Of a DNA stretch of 64,000 bases, positions 24,851-33,821 are shown in pieces. The notes under the pieces are model-generated. The model had not been told where the DNA came from, searched no databases, and saw nothing but the letters and a program-made list of their open reading frames with translations. The stretch's first letter is position 1. Every line of letters starts with the position of its first letter. The stretch is from CAVSWT01 sp963731745 (lineage in GTDB: Bacteria > Bacteroidota > Ignavibacteria > Ignavibacteriales > Ignavibacteriaceae): assembly GCA_963731745.1 (NCBI GenBank), contig CAVSWT010000014.1, positions 169,942 to 233,941 on the forward strand, in the 5' to 3' direction. The position numbers and the translations under genes are program-made.

Positions 24851-26213
24851 CAGCAATTTTTTCCAAAATTGCTGCAGTGTTTTTTATGCAGTCGCCCACC
24901 GAAATTCCGCCGCGGTAATTGCCGCTTAAAATTAAACCCGGATTTTTTTTCTCAAATTCATCAAAATAATTTTCATGTTCAATGTATCCTAGGTTATACT
25001 GGGGTATAGCCTTTGACCAAAATCTGCTGGCAATGTAAATCGGATTACCTGAGATTTTCATTAAGGGTTCAAATTCGTTTCTAACTTTTCTGATCAGATC
25101 TTCTTTATCCTGATTTATAACTTCCGGATTTCTTGCTCCACCAACGAATAAAGTAAAAGTTGCTTTATCATCTTCAGTTCTATTTGGGAAGATAACTGAA
25201 CTCCAAATAGCACCAAGAAATGATTTTTTTTCTTTTGAAGGAATTAGAAATCCAAACCCATCGAGCGGCCGTTCAATATCTTTTTTATTGTAAGCTAAAT
25301 ACAAAACCAAAACAGGCGGATAAAAAATTTCATCAAGATGTTTTGCTATATTTTCATCGAAATGGCCAAACAATTTTGATGCAGAGTATGCCGGGATTGT
25401 TGAAATTACAAAGTCGCAATCAATTGACTTTGTAATTCCTTTTTGATCAAACTTAACTGTGTAGCCGAGGTTTGTTTTTTGAATTGAAATAACTTCAGCA
25501 TCAAGAATAACTTTATCACCAAGATTATTGGCAATTGCTTTTGGTAAAACCTGCATTCCATCTTTAAATGAAAACATCTTTGCGCTTTGCTTTGATTTCT
25601 CGGCGCGTTGTTTTCTTTCTTTCATGCTTTTAATTGTACCGACGATTAGTCCGCCATATTTTTCTTCAAGCTGATATAATTTTGGGAATGCCGACTTAAC
25701 GCTTAGGTTGTCCGGATTTCCGGCATAAACTCCGGCAACAAACGGGTTAATTGCATAATCTAAAAACTCACTCCCAAGTCTTCTAACAACAAAATCAGAA
25801 ATGCTTTGGTAGTAACCATCTTTTGATCTGCCTATAAATGGCTCAGCAAAAACTCGAGCTTTAGCCTTTGCAGAAAAAAGCTTTGTTGTCAAAAATTCCT
25901 GCGGCTTCATTGGAAGCGGGATCAATTCATTGTCTTTTAAAATATATCTTTTGTTCCCCGCTTTATTTGCATATATAAGCTGATCCTGCAAATCTAATTC
26001 TTCCACTAATTGCCTTATCAAAGGTGTTGTTTCCAATCCGCTGTTAGGGCCCCGGTCAAACAAATATCCGTTCTCCTTGACTGATTCCATTGAACCGCCT
26101 GCTGCAATTTTCTTTTCGATTACTGTTACATCATAGCCTTCTTTAGTTAGAAGATATGCTTGTGTTAATCCGGATATTCCTGCTCCGAGAACAATTATTT
26201 TTTTTGAAGACAT
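24837..26213 (-). CDS. hemG: FAD-dependent protoporphyrinogen/coproporphyrinogen oxidase
   Basis: The HemY-type oxidase (458 residues) of late heme synthesis. The FAD-binding Rossmann motif is KIIVLGAGISGLTQAYLLTK, with the second part GYDVTVIEKKIAAGGSMES and FDRGPNSGLETTPLIRQL. The C-terminal FAD-binding segment reads GLILSGNYRGGISVGDCIK. Whether the substrate is protoporphyrinogen or coproporphyrinogen cannot be told. It is transcribed towards hemB, with the inserted four-helix-bundle gene between them. Its C-terminal codons come from the right repeat arm of that cassette. Confidence 0.92.
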   Translation of the reverse strand: MSSKKIIVLGAGISGLTQAYLLTKEGYDVTVIEKKIAAGGSMESVKENGYLFDRGPNSGLETTPLIRQLVEELDLQDQLIYANKAGNKRYILKDNELIPLPMKPQEFLTTKLFSAKAKARVFAEPFIGRSKDGYYQSISDFVVRRLGSEFLDYAINPFVAGVYAGNPDNLSVKSAFPKLYQLEEKYGGLIVGTIKSMKERKQRAEKSKQSAKMFSFKDGMQVLPKAIANNLGDKVILDAEVISIQKTNLGYTVKFDQKGITKSIDCDFVISTIPAYSASKLFGHFDENIAKHLDEIFYPPVLVLYLAYNKKDIERPLDGFGFLIPSKEKKSFLGAIWSSVIFPNRTEDDKATFTLFVGGARNPEVINQDKEDLIRKVRNEFEPLMKISGNPIYIASRFWSKAIPQYNLGYIEHENYFDEFEKKNPGLILSGNYRGGISVGDCIKNTAAILEKIAAIKN

Positions 26214-26370
26214 TTTGAATTTATTTTTTAATTAATAATTCATAATACTTTTGCTAATTTATCAATTAATAAAATAATAATTAAGTTAATTAATGATGTA
26301 ATTTCTTTAGATTATCAGATGTATTTTTAACTGCAGTTAGATAATATTCAATTAAAAAGCTGAGAAAATT

Positions 26371-28080
26371 ATGATGTCAGGAAAAGTTAAGAAAAAATGG
26401 TTAACAAAATTTGAAACTTCCGGCCAACAAGAATCCCCGGATTATAATGAAACAATAAAATATTTTAAAAAATTTGTTGATAAAACATCTTATGTGAAGA
26501 TGTTCAATTTAGGAATATCACCCCAAGGAAGAGAAATAAAATATTTGGTTGTGGCGAAAGGAAAAGAATTCACTCCAGCAAAGGCGAAGAAAAGCAAAAA
26601 AGTAATTGTCTTAGTTCAAAACGGAATTCATCCCGGTGAAATTGCCGGGAAAGATGCTTCGATGCTTTTGCTGCGTGAAATTTTAATTTCAAAAGAGCAA
26701 GAACATTTACTTGATAATGTTATACTATTAATAATTCCGGTATTTAATGTTGATGGCCATGAAAGAATAAGTCCGTTTAACAGGCCAAACCAAAATGGCC
26801 CTGTAAAAATGGGTTGGCGTACAAATTCACTCAACTTGAATTTGAATCGTGATTACATGAAAGCCGACACGCAAGAAATGAAAAGCTGGCTGCAATTATT
26901 CAATATATGGCAGCCTGATTTTATGATTGACAATCATGCAACGAATGGAGCAGACTATCAATATCACATTACTTACGGAATAGGCAAGCATAAAAATGCT
27001 TCTGAAATATTATCAAGTTGGGTGAATGAAAAATTTTATCCTCAGCTAATTGCAAATGTTGAAAAGGATGGATTTCTAACAGCGCCTTACATCGAATTTA
27101 TAAATGACGAAAGTATTCTTGAGGGATTTTCCGATCAGCCGTCGCTTCCAAGATTTTCGGAAGGTTATTCGATTGTTCAAAACCGGGTTTGCCTTTTAGT
27201 TGAAACACATAGTTTAAAACCATTTGAAAATAGAGTTCACTCAACTCTATCTACAATGATTCACACTTTAGATTACTTAACTAAAAATTCAAAGGAAGTT
27301 ATAGCTCTTAACAAAAAAGCAGAAGAACAGACAATTGACGATTATATAAAAAACAAAAAACCATTTCCAATTAATTTTGAAGAAGAAGAAAAGCCCGACA
27401 AATTTTTATTTAAAGGACTAAAATCTTTTGAAGCTGAAAGCGAAATAACTGGGAACAAAATCATAAAATATACTAAGCAGCCGGTTGAATTTTATATACC
27501 AATATATAATAAATATAAAGTAACAGATTACATACAAGTTCCAAAAGCATATTTAATACCGAGACAATTTACCGATATTGCAGAAAGAATTAAGCTGCAC
27601 GGAATAGCAGTTGATCAATTAAAAAAACGAAATGAATTTTTTGTTGAAAGATATAAATTTAAAAATGTCAAATTCTGGTCGAGGCCATATGAAGGAAGGC
27701 TTCCCGTAAATTTTGAAATAGAAAAATATGAAGAAAAAATTATTGCTGAAGAAAATTCGTTTGTTATCTTCACAAATCAAAAAAACTTACGGGTAATTTT
27801 ATTTTTATTGGAACCAGCATCAAAAGATTCATTTGTCCGCTGGGGATTTTTTAATGCTTTCTTTGAAAGAAAGGAATACGCCGAAGCATTTATAATGGAG
27901 CCCATTGCTAAAGAAATGCTGAATAAAAATAAGTCACTTCAAAAAGAGTTTTTAAATAAAATCGAGAGCGATGAAGAGTTTAGAAACAATCCTGTGGAAA
28001 GATTGGATTTCTTTTATAGAAGGTCACCATATTTTGATGAAGGAGAAAAAGTTTATCCAATAATGAGAGTTATAAAATAA
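26371..28080 (+). CDS. M14-family zinc carboxypeptidase
   Basis: A 569-residue protein with an M14 metallopeptidase domain in its first half. The zinc ligands can be picked out: His and Glu in NGIHPGEIAGKDAS (about residue 85), and His in MIDNHATNGADYQYH (about 187), with the substrate Arg in LNLNRDY (about 157). No signal peptide is seen, so it is probably cytoplasmic. The C-terminal 250 residues are an added domain that I do not recognise, rich in aromatic and charged residues (FWSRPYEGRLPVNFEIEKYE). It ends at a strong terminator shared with the convergent oxidoreductase gene. Confidence 0.88.
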   Translation: MMSGKVKKKWLTKFETSGQQESPDYNETIKYFKKFVDKTSYVKMFNLGISPQGREIKYLVVAKGKEFTPAKAKKSKKVIVLVQNGIHPGEIAGKDASMLLLREILISKEQEHLLDNVILLIIPVFNVDGHERISPFNRPNQNGPVKMGWRTNSLNLNLNRDYMKADTQEMKSWLQLFNIWQPDFMIDNHATNGADYQYHITYGIGKHKNASEILSSWVNEKFYPQLIANVEKDGFLTAPYIEFINDESILEGFSDQPSLPRFSEGYSIVQNRVCLLVETHSLKPFENRVHSTLSTMIHTLDYLTKNSKEVIALNKKAEEQTIDDYIKNKKPFPINFEEEEKPDKFLFKGLKSFEAESEITGNKIIKYTKQPVEFYIPIYNKYKVTDYIQVPKAYLIPRQFTDIAERIKLHGIAVDQLKKRNEFFVERYKFKNVKFWSRPYEGRLPVNFEIEKYEEKIIAEENSFVIFTNQKNLRVILFLLEPASKDSFVRWGFFNAFFERKEYAEAFIMEPIAKEMLNKNKSLQKEFLNKIESDEEFRNNPVERLDFFYRRSPYFDEGEKVYPIMRVIK

Positions 28081-28082
28081 TT

Positions 28083-28115
28083 ACAAACCCGGTTTCTTTG
28101 AGAAACCGGGTTTGT
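28083..28115. terminator. Strong bidirectional terminator
   Basis: A perfect 15-bp stem (ACAAACCCGGTTTCT / AGAAACCGGGTTTGT) with a 3-base loop lies between the stop codons of two convergent genes, 3 bp after the M14 gene stop. Confidence 0.92.
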
Positions 28116-28122
28116 TTCATTT

Positions 28123-29178
28123 TTAGATAAATGGAACAACTTTTTTAGCAGCAGAACTTTCATAAGCCAATTCAATAATTCTAATTACATTCCTTGCTTC
28201 TTCTGGATTAACATCCAGGGGCTTACCGTCTACAATAGCATCATAAATGTTATCAAAATAATTTTTGTAACACCCGGCTTCGGTTTCAATTTTTCCTTCG
28301 AAATGAATATCATTTATATTTGTATTTAATAATCCCCAACTCTCTTTCGGCTCTATTCCCCAATTTTCGCTCAATGGTGAAATATGTTTTTTCAAATCCT
28401 CTTCTTGTGTATCCAATCCATATTTAATAAAGGAACCTTCTGTTCCGTGAAGAATATATCGCGGCCCCAACTCTCTAACCAGCAAGCTCCCCTTCAACGT
28501 TACTTTAGGAATATCTTTAGAAGGATAATACAATATAATTTCGTAAGCATCATTTACTTTTCCGTCATCGCGCTTAATTCTTATATCAGCATAAATGCTT
28601 TCCGGCAATCCAAACAATACTAAAGCTTGATCAATCATGTGAGTACCGAGATCAAATAAAATTCCATGACCAAAACTTTTTTCCTCTTTCCAAGTATCGG
28701 GTTTGATAAAATTTCTGTAACGGTCGTAGTGCGATTCGAATTCCACTAGTCTGCCAAGATAACCGGAGTTAATAATTTTTTTAACAGTTAAAAAATCGCC
28801 ATCCCATCTTCTGTTTTGAAATACACTTAAAATTCGTTTTTGTTTTTTAGCTATTGCAATTAATTCATCCGCTTCTTTCGAGGTTGGAGTAAACGGTTTT
28901 TCAACGATTACATGTTTACCCGCGAGTAAAGCTTCTTTTGCAAAATTTAGATGAGTTGAATTAGGAGTTGAAATAATTATTAAATCTAAATTATCATCCT
29001 TTGCTAAGGAAGAAAAATCTCTTACGATTTCTATATATGGGTAATCCCTTTTCGATTTTTCACTTTTACGTTCTACTATTTTTATCAAATTGAATTTATC
29101 ATGTGCATGAATAAAGGGAGCATGAAAATATTCTCCCGACATCCCATAACCCGCTAACCCAACATTTAATTTTTTCAT
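28123..29178 (-). CDS. Gfo/Idh/MocA-family oxidoreductase
   Basis: A 351-residue NAD(P)-dependent dehydrogenase. The Rossmann motif is NVGLAGYGMSGEYFHAPF. The family hallmark EKP is in KHVIVEKPFTPTSKEAD, and the catalytic-region motif DLGTHMIDQAL is present. SNAREVEAL-type C-terminal strands are replaced by EGSFIKYGLDTQEEDLK, as in the YdgJ/YvaA-like branch acting on inositols or sugars. Substrate unassigned. It is monocistronic, with terminators on both sides. Confidence 0.9.
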   Translation of the reverse strand: MKKLNVGLAGYGMSGEYFHAPFIHAHDKFNLIKIVERKSEKSKRDYPYIEIVRDFSSLAKDDNLDLIIISTPNSTHLNFAKEALLAGKHVIVEKPFTPTSKEADELIAIAKKQKRILSVFQNRRWDGDFLTVKKIINSGYLGRLVEFESHYDRYRNFIKPDTWKEEKSFGHGILFDLGTHMIDQALVLFGLPESIYADIRIKRDDGKVNDAYEIILYYPSKDIPKVTLKGSLLVRELGPRYILHGTEGSFIKYGLDTQEEDLKKHISPLSENWGIEPKESWGLLNTNINDIHFEGKIETEAGCYKNYFDNIYDAIVDGKPLDVNPEEARNVIRIIELAYESSAAKKVVPFI

Positions 29179-29233
29179 TTCTGCCCTTACTTAAATATGA
29201 TAACTAAACTAACAATTCAATTTAAAAATAAAA

Positions 29234-29254
29234 ACCGCCGTAATAAACGGCGGT
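29234..29254 (-). terminator. Terminator of the TPR gene at 29337
   Basis: ACCGCCG pairs with CGGCGGT over a 7-base loop. The minus strand continues TTTTATTTTT. It lies about 80 bp past the stop of the minus-strand TPR gene. Confidence 0.85.
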
Positions 29255-29336
29255 CGGATGAAATCTATAGTTTCTAAAAAACTGAGAATATGATAAAGTC
29301 AATTTCTCAATAGAAATTGGACTCATCAAGTTTCAA

Positions 29337-30812
29337 TCACATAGATGAAATCATTTTTTGTGCTTTTTGTCTAATGAATGCTTGATTCAAATTATTTAAC
29401 GCATTAAAATTTGCGGCTTGCTTGTAATATTTTTGTGCCTCTTCCTTGTCGCCGTTTTCATCATAAGCCACTGCCAGTCTATAATACGTGTAAGGATTTT
29501 GCCAGTTCGAGTTTTTAAATTCATCAATAGCTTTTTTGTAATTTTTTTCTTGCATCGCAATCATTCCCATAATTTCATGCGCCAGCCAAATCTGGAAGTT
29601 GTTTTTATCTGTTCCGGCTTTTTCCAGCAATTCGTTAGATTTGCTTTTAGCAGTTTTAATGTCACCTTTCATCAAAGCGATTCTTGCATCATTATAAAGT
29701 GAAAATCTTTTAGAATTATTTTTATTTGCTTCCGATTGATTTGAAGTTAGTATTAAGTCCAATGATTTTTTATACTTTTTATCTGCTTCATCATATTTTC
29801 CCGCTTCAAAAAGAATATTTCCCATAGCATTTAAATCCGCAGACATTGCTGCTGCATCGTTTATTTTTTCTGCTATGGCATATTCATTTTGCATTTCTTT
29901 CATTGCCATGTCAAAATTACCTTCATCTACGTATGAAACTACTTTTGAAAAAATAGCTCCTCTTTTTTCGCCATCATTTCTAGCAACTTTTGTTAACATC
30001 TTATCAAGCTTTTCTCTTGCAGTTTTATTTTTCCCTAAATAATTATAGTCGCTTGCCATTCCGAAATACGACGCAACAAAATGAGGATCTATACTTAATG
30101 CTTTTTCATATTCTTTAATTGACTGGTTGTATTTACCTTCCTTTAGCAATAGTTCTGCATATGAATCATAAGGATTAGGATCATCAGGAATTAGTTTGAT
30201 GTATTTTTGAAATGCTTTTTCTGCTTCTGCATATTGACCGAGATTTTTATAAGAATACCCAAGCATATTGTAAGGTGAAGAAAATTCTGGCGCTAAGCTG
30301 GAAGCTTTTTTTAACTCGGCAGCGCAGGCTTTAAAATCTTGCTGCCCAAAATAAAATTGTCCGAGTAAATTTAAAGCTCTCTCGTCTTTGGGATAAAGAC
30401 GGACTAATTTTTTTAATGTTTCTTCTTGTTTTTTTACTTCTCCGCTATTGCCGTATTTTGTAGAGGCAATGATTAATTGTTCCCCTTCGGAAACATTGTC
30501 TTTTATGGCTTCAGCCTTATTCAGCTGTTCAAAAAAGTCTTTTGCAGTTGCGCTTGTAAGTGCATCAAAATAATATGCCAAAGCAAAATTGTTATCGATT
30601 TCATGAGCTTTTTCAAAATATTTATTTGCATCTGTAAATTTTAATTTTTCAAATAAATCTCTTCCCTTTAGATATTCCGCTTTTGCTTCTTTTGATTTAG
30701 TTGTAATTGGCACTTTTTCATTCTCACTCCCTTTTGCATAGCTTAAAACAACAATCATAAATAAGAACATAATGGACAAAGAAATTGAGCGAAAAGAAAA
30801 CACTTTTCTCAT
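29337..30812 (-). CDS. Secreted tetratricopeptide-repeat protein
   Basis: A 491-residue exported protein with an N-terminal signal (ISLSIMFLFMIVVLSYAKG) and at least eight TPR units. Good examples are AKAEYLKGRDLFEKLKFTD, YNMLGYSYKNLGQYAEAEKA and YNQSIKEYEKALSIDPHFV. GGAGGATAGT precedes the ATG. It is probably periplasmic and works as a protein-interaction scaffold. No enzymatic domain is seen and the partner is unknown. It forms a single-gene unit with its own terminator. Confidence 0.85.
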   Translation of the reverse strand: MRKVFSFRSISLSIMFLFMIVVLSYAKGSENEKVPITTKSKEAKAEYLKGRDLFEKLKFTDANKYFEKAHEIDNNFALAYYFDALTSATAKDFFEQLNKAEAIKDNVSEGEQLIIASTKYGNSGEVKKQEETLKKLVRLYPKDERALNLLGQFYFGQQDFKACAAELKKASSLAPEFSSPYNMLGYSYKNLGQYAEAEKAFQKYIKLIPDDPNPYDSYAELLLKEGKYNQSIKEYEKALSIDPHFVASYFGMASDYNYLGKNKTAREKLDKMLTKVARNDGEKRGAIFSKVVSYVDEGNFDMAMKEMQNEYAIAEKINDAAAMSADLNAMGNILFEAGKYDEADKKYKKSLDLILTSNQSEANKNNSKRFSLYNDARIALMKGDIKTAKSKSNELLEKAGTDKNNFQIWLAHEIMGMIAMQEKNYKKAIDEFKNSNWQNPYTYYRLAVAYDENGDKEEAQKYYKQAANFNALNNLNQAFIRQKAQKMISSM

Positions 30813-30947
30813 ACTATCCTCCTTGGTGATTTATTATTTGGGAATTTTAATCAACATAAGCAATAACCATTTGGGAAAAACAAAAAATGGACGAACGGTA
30901 TAATGTTATTATGACTGGAGAATAAGATTGAGGAAGAAGGAACTAAT

Positions 30948-31859
30948 TTAAGTATACTTTTTAAGGAAAGTAATTTTTCTTAGTTGAACTAATACAGCGC
31001 CGCCGAAAGCGATTGCCATTCCAATTGCTTCTTTAAAAGAAATTTGCTCACCTAAAAAGAACCAGGCAAGTATGGCAATTTGAATTAGCATTGTACCGTT
31101 TATTATACTTGATTCAATTGCCGAAAGTGATTGGAGAGAAAGATTCCACAAGGTAAATGCGAAAGCAGTATTTATAGCTGCAAGCCAAACTATATATAAA
31201 AATCCTTTGAGGCTTAAGACTGGAAAACCATTTATAATTAATCCCGAGATTAACAACATTAACGCCCCGATCGCCATGCTTATAAATGTAACTACTAAAG
31301 GGGAAATATTTCGAGCCCGGTTAATATCTCTTCCAATAATTGCCGAAACAGCATTAGCCAAAATACCTACAATCATTATAATTAATCCAACCGTCATGTT
31401 TGAATTTAAAGTTGACGGAAAAAAATAAATTAATATTCCGAAGATAAATATGAAGGAACCGATCCACTGAAGATTAGTTGGTTTTTCGTTTATTAAAAAT
31501 ATTCCCAAAACGGCTACAACAATTGGTGTGAAGTTCAACAGCAAGCTTACCGTGACTGAAGGCAATAACGATAGGCCGAGGAATTGAGTCCCTTGTGTAA
31601 ATGTGTAAAAAGTTAATCCAAGCAGAAAAAGTTTTTTCCATTGACTAGAAGATAAGTTCTTAATTTCGGAATAATATTTCTTCTTTAATATGAAAGGAAT
31701 AAAACAAATTGAAGCGAGAAAATAACGCAAGCCGGCAAATGTTAAAGGAGGAATTTCAAGTAATCCCCACTTTATAATTATAAAAGAAGTTGACCATAAA
31801 AAAGTAACAAACAATGCTTGAAGAATGGGAATAAGTCTGAATGAATTTTCTCTTTGCAT
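30948..31859 (-). CDS. DMT-superfamily (EamA) transporter
   Basis: A 303-residue inner-membrane protein with ten predicted helices in two EamA repeats: ALFVTFLWSTSFIIIKWGLL with FAGLRYFLASICFIPFI in the first, and LIIMIVGILANAVSAIIGR with EAIGMAIAFGGAVLVQL in the second. Members export amino acids, nucleotides or other metabolites; the substrate cannot be predicted. It ends with a basic tail (LRKITFLKKYT). The broken envelope-protein gene upstream ends 23 bp from its start. Confidence 0.9.
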   Translation of the reverse strand: MQRENSFRLIPILQALFVTFLWSTSFIIIKWGLLEIPPLTFAGLRYFLASICFIPFILKKKYYSEIKNLSSSQWKKLFLLGLTFYTFTQGTQFLGLSLLPSVTVSLLLNFTPIVVAVLGIFLINEKPTNLQWIGSFIFIFGILIYFFPSTLNSNMTVGLIIMIVGILANAVSAIIGRDINRARNISPLVVTFISMAIGALMLLISGLIINGFPVLSLKGFLYIVWLAAINTAFAFTLWNLSLQSLSAIESSIINGTMLIQIAILAWFFLGEQISFKEAIGMAIAFGGAVLVQLRKITFLKKYT

Positions 31860-31881
31860 TACTACCTTAAAAGGTGTTGGA

Positions 31882-32307
31882 CTACTTAAATCCGTATTTC
31901 TTTATGTGTTTATAAGCGAGATATCCAACAGCGCTAAGCTGCGCCATCCCCAAAGCATATCTAAATGGATTAAATTTTGAGTCTTCTTTGAACTGAAAAT
32001 ATTGCAGGCTAAGCATATTATCTAGCCCGGTTATTTGCTGGTTGTTTGATTGATATGAATTTGAAAACACAGCTTTTGTCCAAAGCCACTGAAAATTTGG
32101 ATCATTATTCAAAGGCATATTTTTACTTGTAGTGTTCAGCTCTAAATATAAATCGAAATTTTCTAAATCATAAAGAAAATATTTTTGCAAAGAAGAGCTG
32201 GGATTGAAACGACTATTAATATTTAAAGTATCAGAAATTTTTTACTGCGCATAATTTAACTGCGATAAAACAAATAAAGCAAAAGACAGTTTAATTAAAG
32301 TCTTCAT
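31882..32307 (-). pseudogene. Small exported protein with an in-frame stop right after the signal peptide
   Basis: The ATG at 32307 begins MKTLIKLSFALFVLSQLNYA, a clean signal peptide. The next codon after Gln is TAA (32242-32244), and the same frame then continues without interruption for about 120 codons (KISDTLNINSRF...YFLYDLENFDLYLEL) to a stop at 31882. The C-terminus has a hydrophobic helix (YALGMAQLSAVGYLAYKHI). CAA to TAA or a sequencing error would explain it. Translation of the remainder from an inner ATG (32190) would lack the signal. No family recognised. Confidence 0.65.
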
Positions 32308-32444
32308 TGAATTGTAATTTTCTTTTAATTAAAATATAAAAGAATTTATAAAAGCACTACGAATTATTTATCGTATAGCGGTTTATCAAATATTAATTTA
32401 TTAAAAAACTATCCCCGACGAAAATACATTCAACTAAAAACAAA

Positions 32445-33719
32445 TTATCGCAATAGAATCATTTTTTTTGTTTGAGTAAATGTTCCAGCATTTAATTTAT
32501 AAAAATAAATTCCACTTGTAAGATTCGAAGCATCAAAAGTTACTTCATAATTTCCCGGCGACTGTTCTTGGTTTACTAGTGTAGAAACTTCTCTTCCCAG
32601 AATATCGTAAACTCGCAGTTGCACAGACAGAGCATTACCTGTCTCTACGAATGAAATAGAATAATTAATTTTGGTTGTTGGATTAAATGGGTTTGGATAA
32701 TTTTGGTTAATTTGAATTTCCGTTGGAAAATTTAAATTATCAAGTAAAGAATTGATGTCCGTCGTCATTTCAGGTATGAATTCCTCCACGGTTACAACGG
32801 CAGGATGCGGTGGGCTAGGCGTTACAGAACCGCCGATGGCGTAGATTTTTTTATCAGCAGAAATTATTGCTAATCCCCATCTTACACCGGACATTGACTG
32901 CTTTGGTGTCCAAGTATCTGTACTCGGATCATATGCTTCCAAAGAACTAAGTAAAGAAGAACCTTTTCGGCCGCCAGCTGCATAGATTCTCCCATCCACT
33001 ACGGTCGCAGATAATGCTGCTCTTGCTGATATCATATCTTTTTTTGAAGCCCAAGTATTGGTTACAGGATCATATTCTTCTACGGTTTTCAATCCGACCG
33101 AGGGACTGCCGCCGCCAATAGCATATATTTTTCCATTGACTGTACAGGCCGTAAGAAGTGCCCTTGCCGTAGGCATTGACGCTTTTTCTGTCCATGTATC
33201 GGTTGCTGGATTATATTCTTCTACCACCTTGAGTAATTGCGAACCATTGGATGTTCCGCCAATAGCATAAATTTTATTATTTACTGCAGATACAGCGAGA
33301 GCAAATCTAGCTGTAGGCATTGGTGTTTTTGTAGTCCAGGTATTGGTTGCTGGATCATATTCATTTACGGTTGAAACAGGTGGCCCGGCCGATCCGTTCA
33401 GTCCTCCACCAATAACATAAATTTTCCCTTCGACAGCACAAGAAGATAACCAGCGTCTTCCAGTGGGCATGCTTTTTTTTGTTGTCCAGCTATTTGTTTG
33501 AGCATCATATTCTTCCACGGTAGTCAAGCCAGGATCATTAGCGGTGGAATATCCGCCGAAAGCGTAAATCTTTCCTTCTACAACACTGGTCGTAAGACCG
33601 AGCCGTGGAGTTGGCATATTGGCCTTCATCGTCCATGTTTGACTTTGTGCTAACCAAAATGATGTTATAAAAAGAAAGTTTAATACAATTAACATCAGAT
33701 TATTAATATAAGTTTTCAT
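32445..33719 (-). CDS. Kelch-repeat protein with T9SS sorting domain
   Basis: A 424-residue secreted beta-propeller. The signal is at residues 1-25 (LIVLNFLFITSFWLAQ). Six Kelch blades of about 47-50 residues follow, each with VEGKIYAFGG-type strands and YDPATNTWTTKTPMPTARF-type strands. The C-terminal ~90 residues are a type A T9SS domain (YPNPFNPTTKINYSI, VYDILGREVSTL, TKKMILLR), so the protein is likely exported and attached at the cell surface. The sorting domain contains a 28-bp palindromic element at 32621-32648, encoding VETGNALSVQ. AGGAGAAATAAAG precedes the ATG. Confidence 0.9.
   Translation of the reverse strand: MKTYINNLMLIVLNFLFITSFWLAQSQTWTMKANMPTPRLGLTTSVVEGKIYAFGGYSTANDPGLTTVEEYDAQTNSWTTKKSMPTGRRWLSSCAVEGKIYVIGGGLNGSAGPPVSTVNEYDPATNTWTTKTPMPTARFALAVSAVNNKIYAIGGTSNGSQLLKVVEEYNPATDTWTEKASMPTARALLTACTVNGKIYAIGGGSPSVGLKTVEEYDPVTNTWASKKDMISARAALSATVVDGRIYAAGGRKGSSLLSSLEAYDPSTDTWTPKQSMSGVRWGLAIISADKKIYAIGGSVTPSPPHPAVVTVEEFIPEMTTDINSLLDNLNFPTEIQINQNYPNPFNPTTKINYSISFVETGNALSVQLRVYDILGREVSTLVNQEQSPGNYEVTFDASNLTSGIYFYKLNAGTFTQTKKMILLR
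32621..32648 (-). repeat. 28-bp palindromic element inside a T9SS sorting domain (copy A)
   Basis: On the minus strand it reads GTAGAGACA, a 10-bp core, then TGTCTGTGC, matching the pattern GTAGAGACR-N10-YGTCTSTRC shared with 33998-34025, 58748-58775 and 61541-61568. It lies in the loop between NYSI and VQLRVYDILG. Confidence 0.8.
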
Positions 33720-33821
33720 CTTTATTTCTCCTTCTGAATATGAAATATCCCGTTTTTAATCACTTTTTTTTACTAATTAATTTTGTTGATTATTAATATT
33801 TGATTTTCCTAAAAATTTTTT

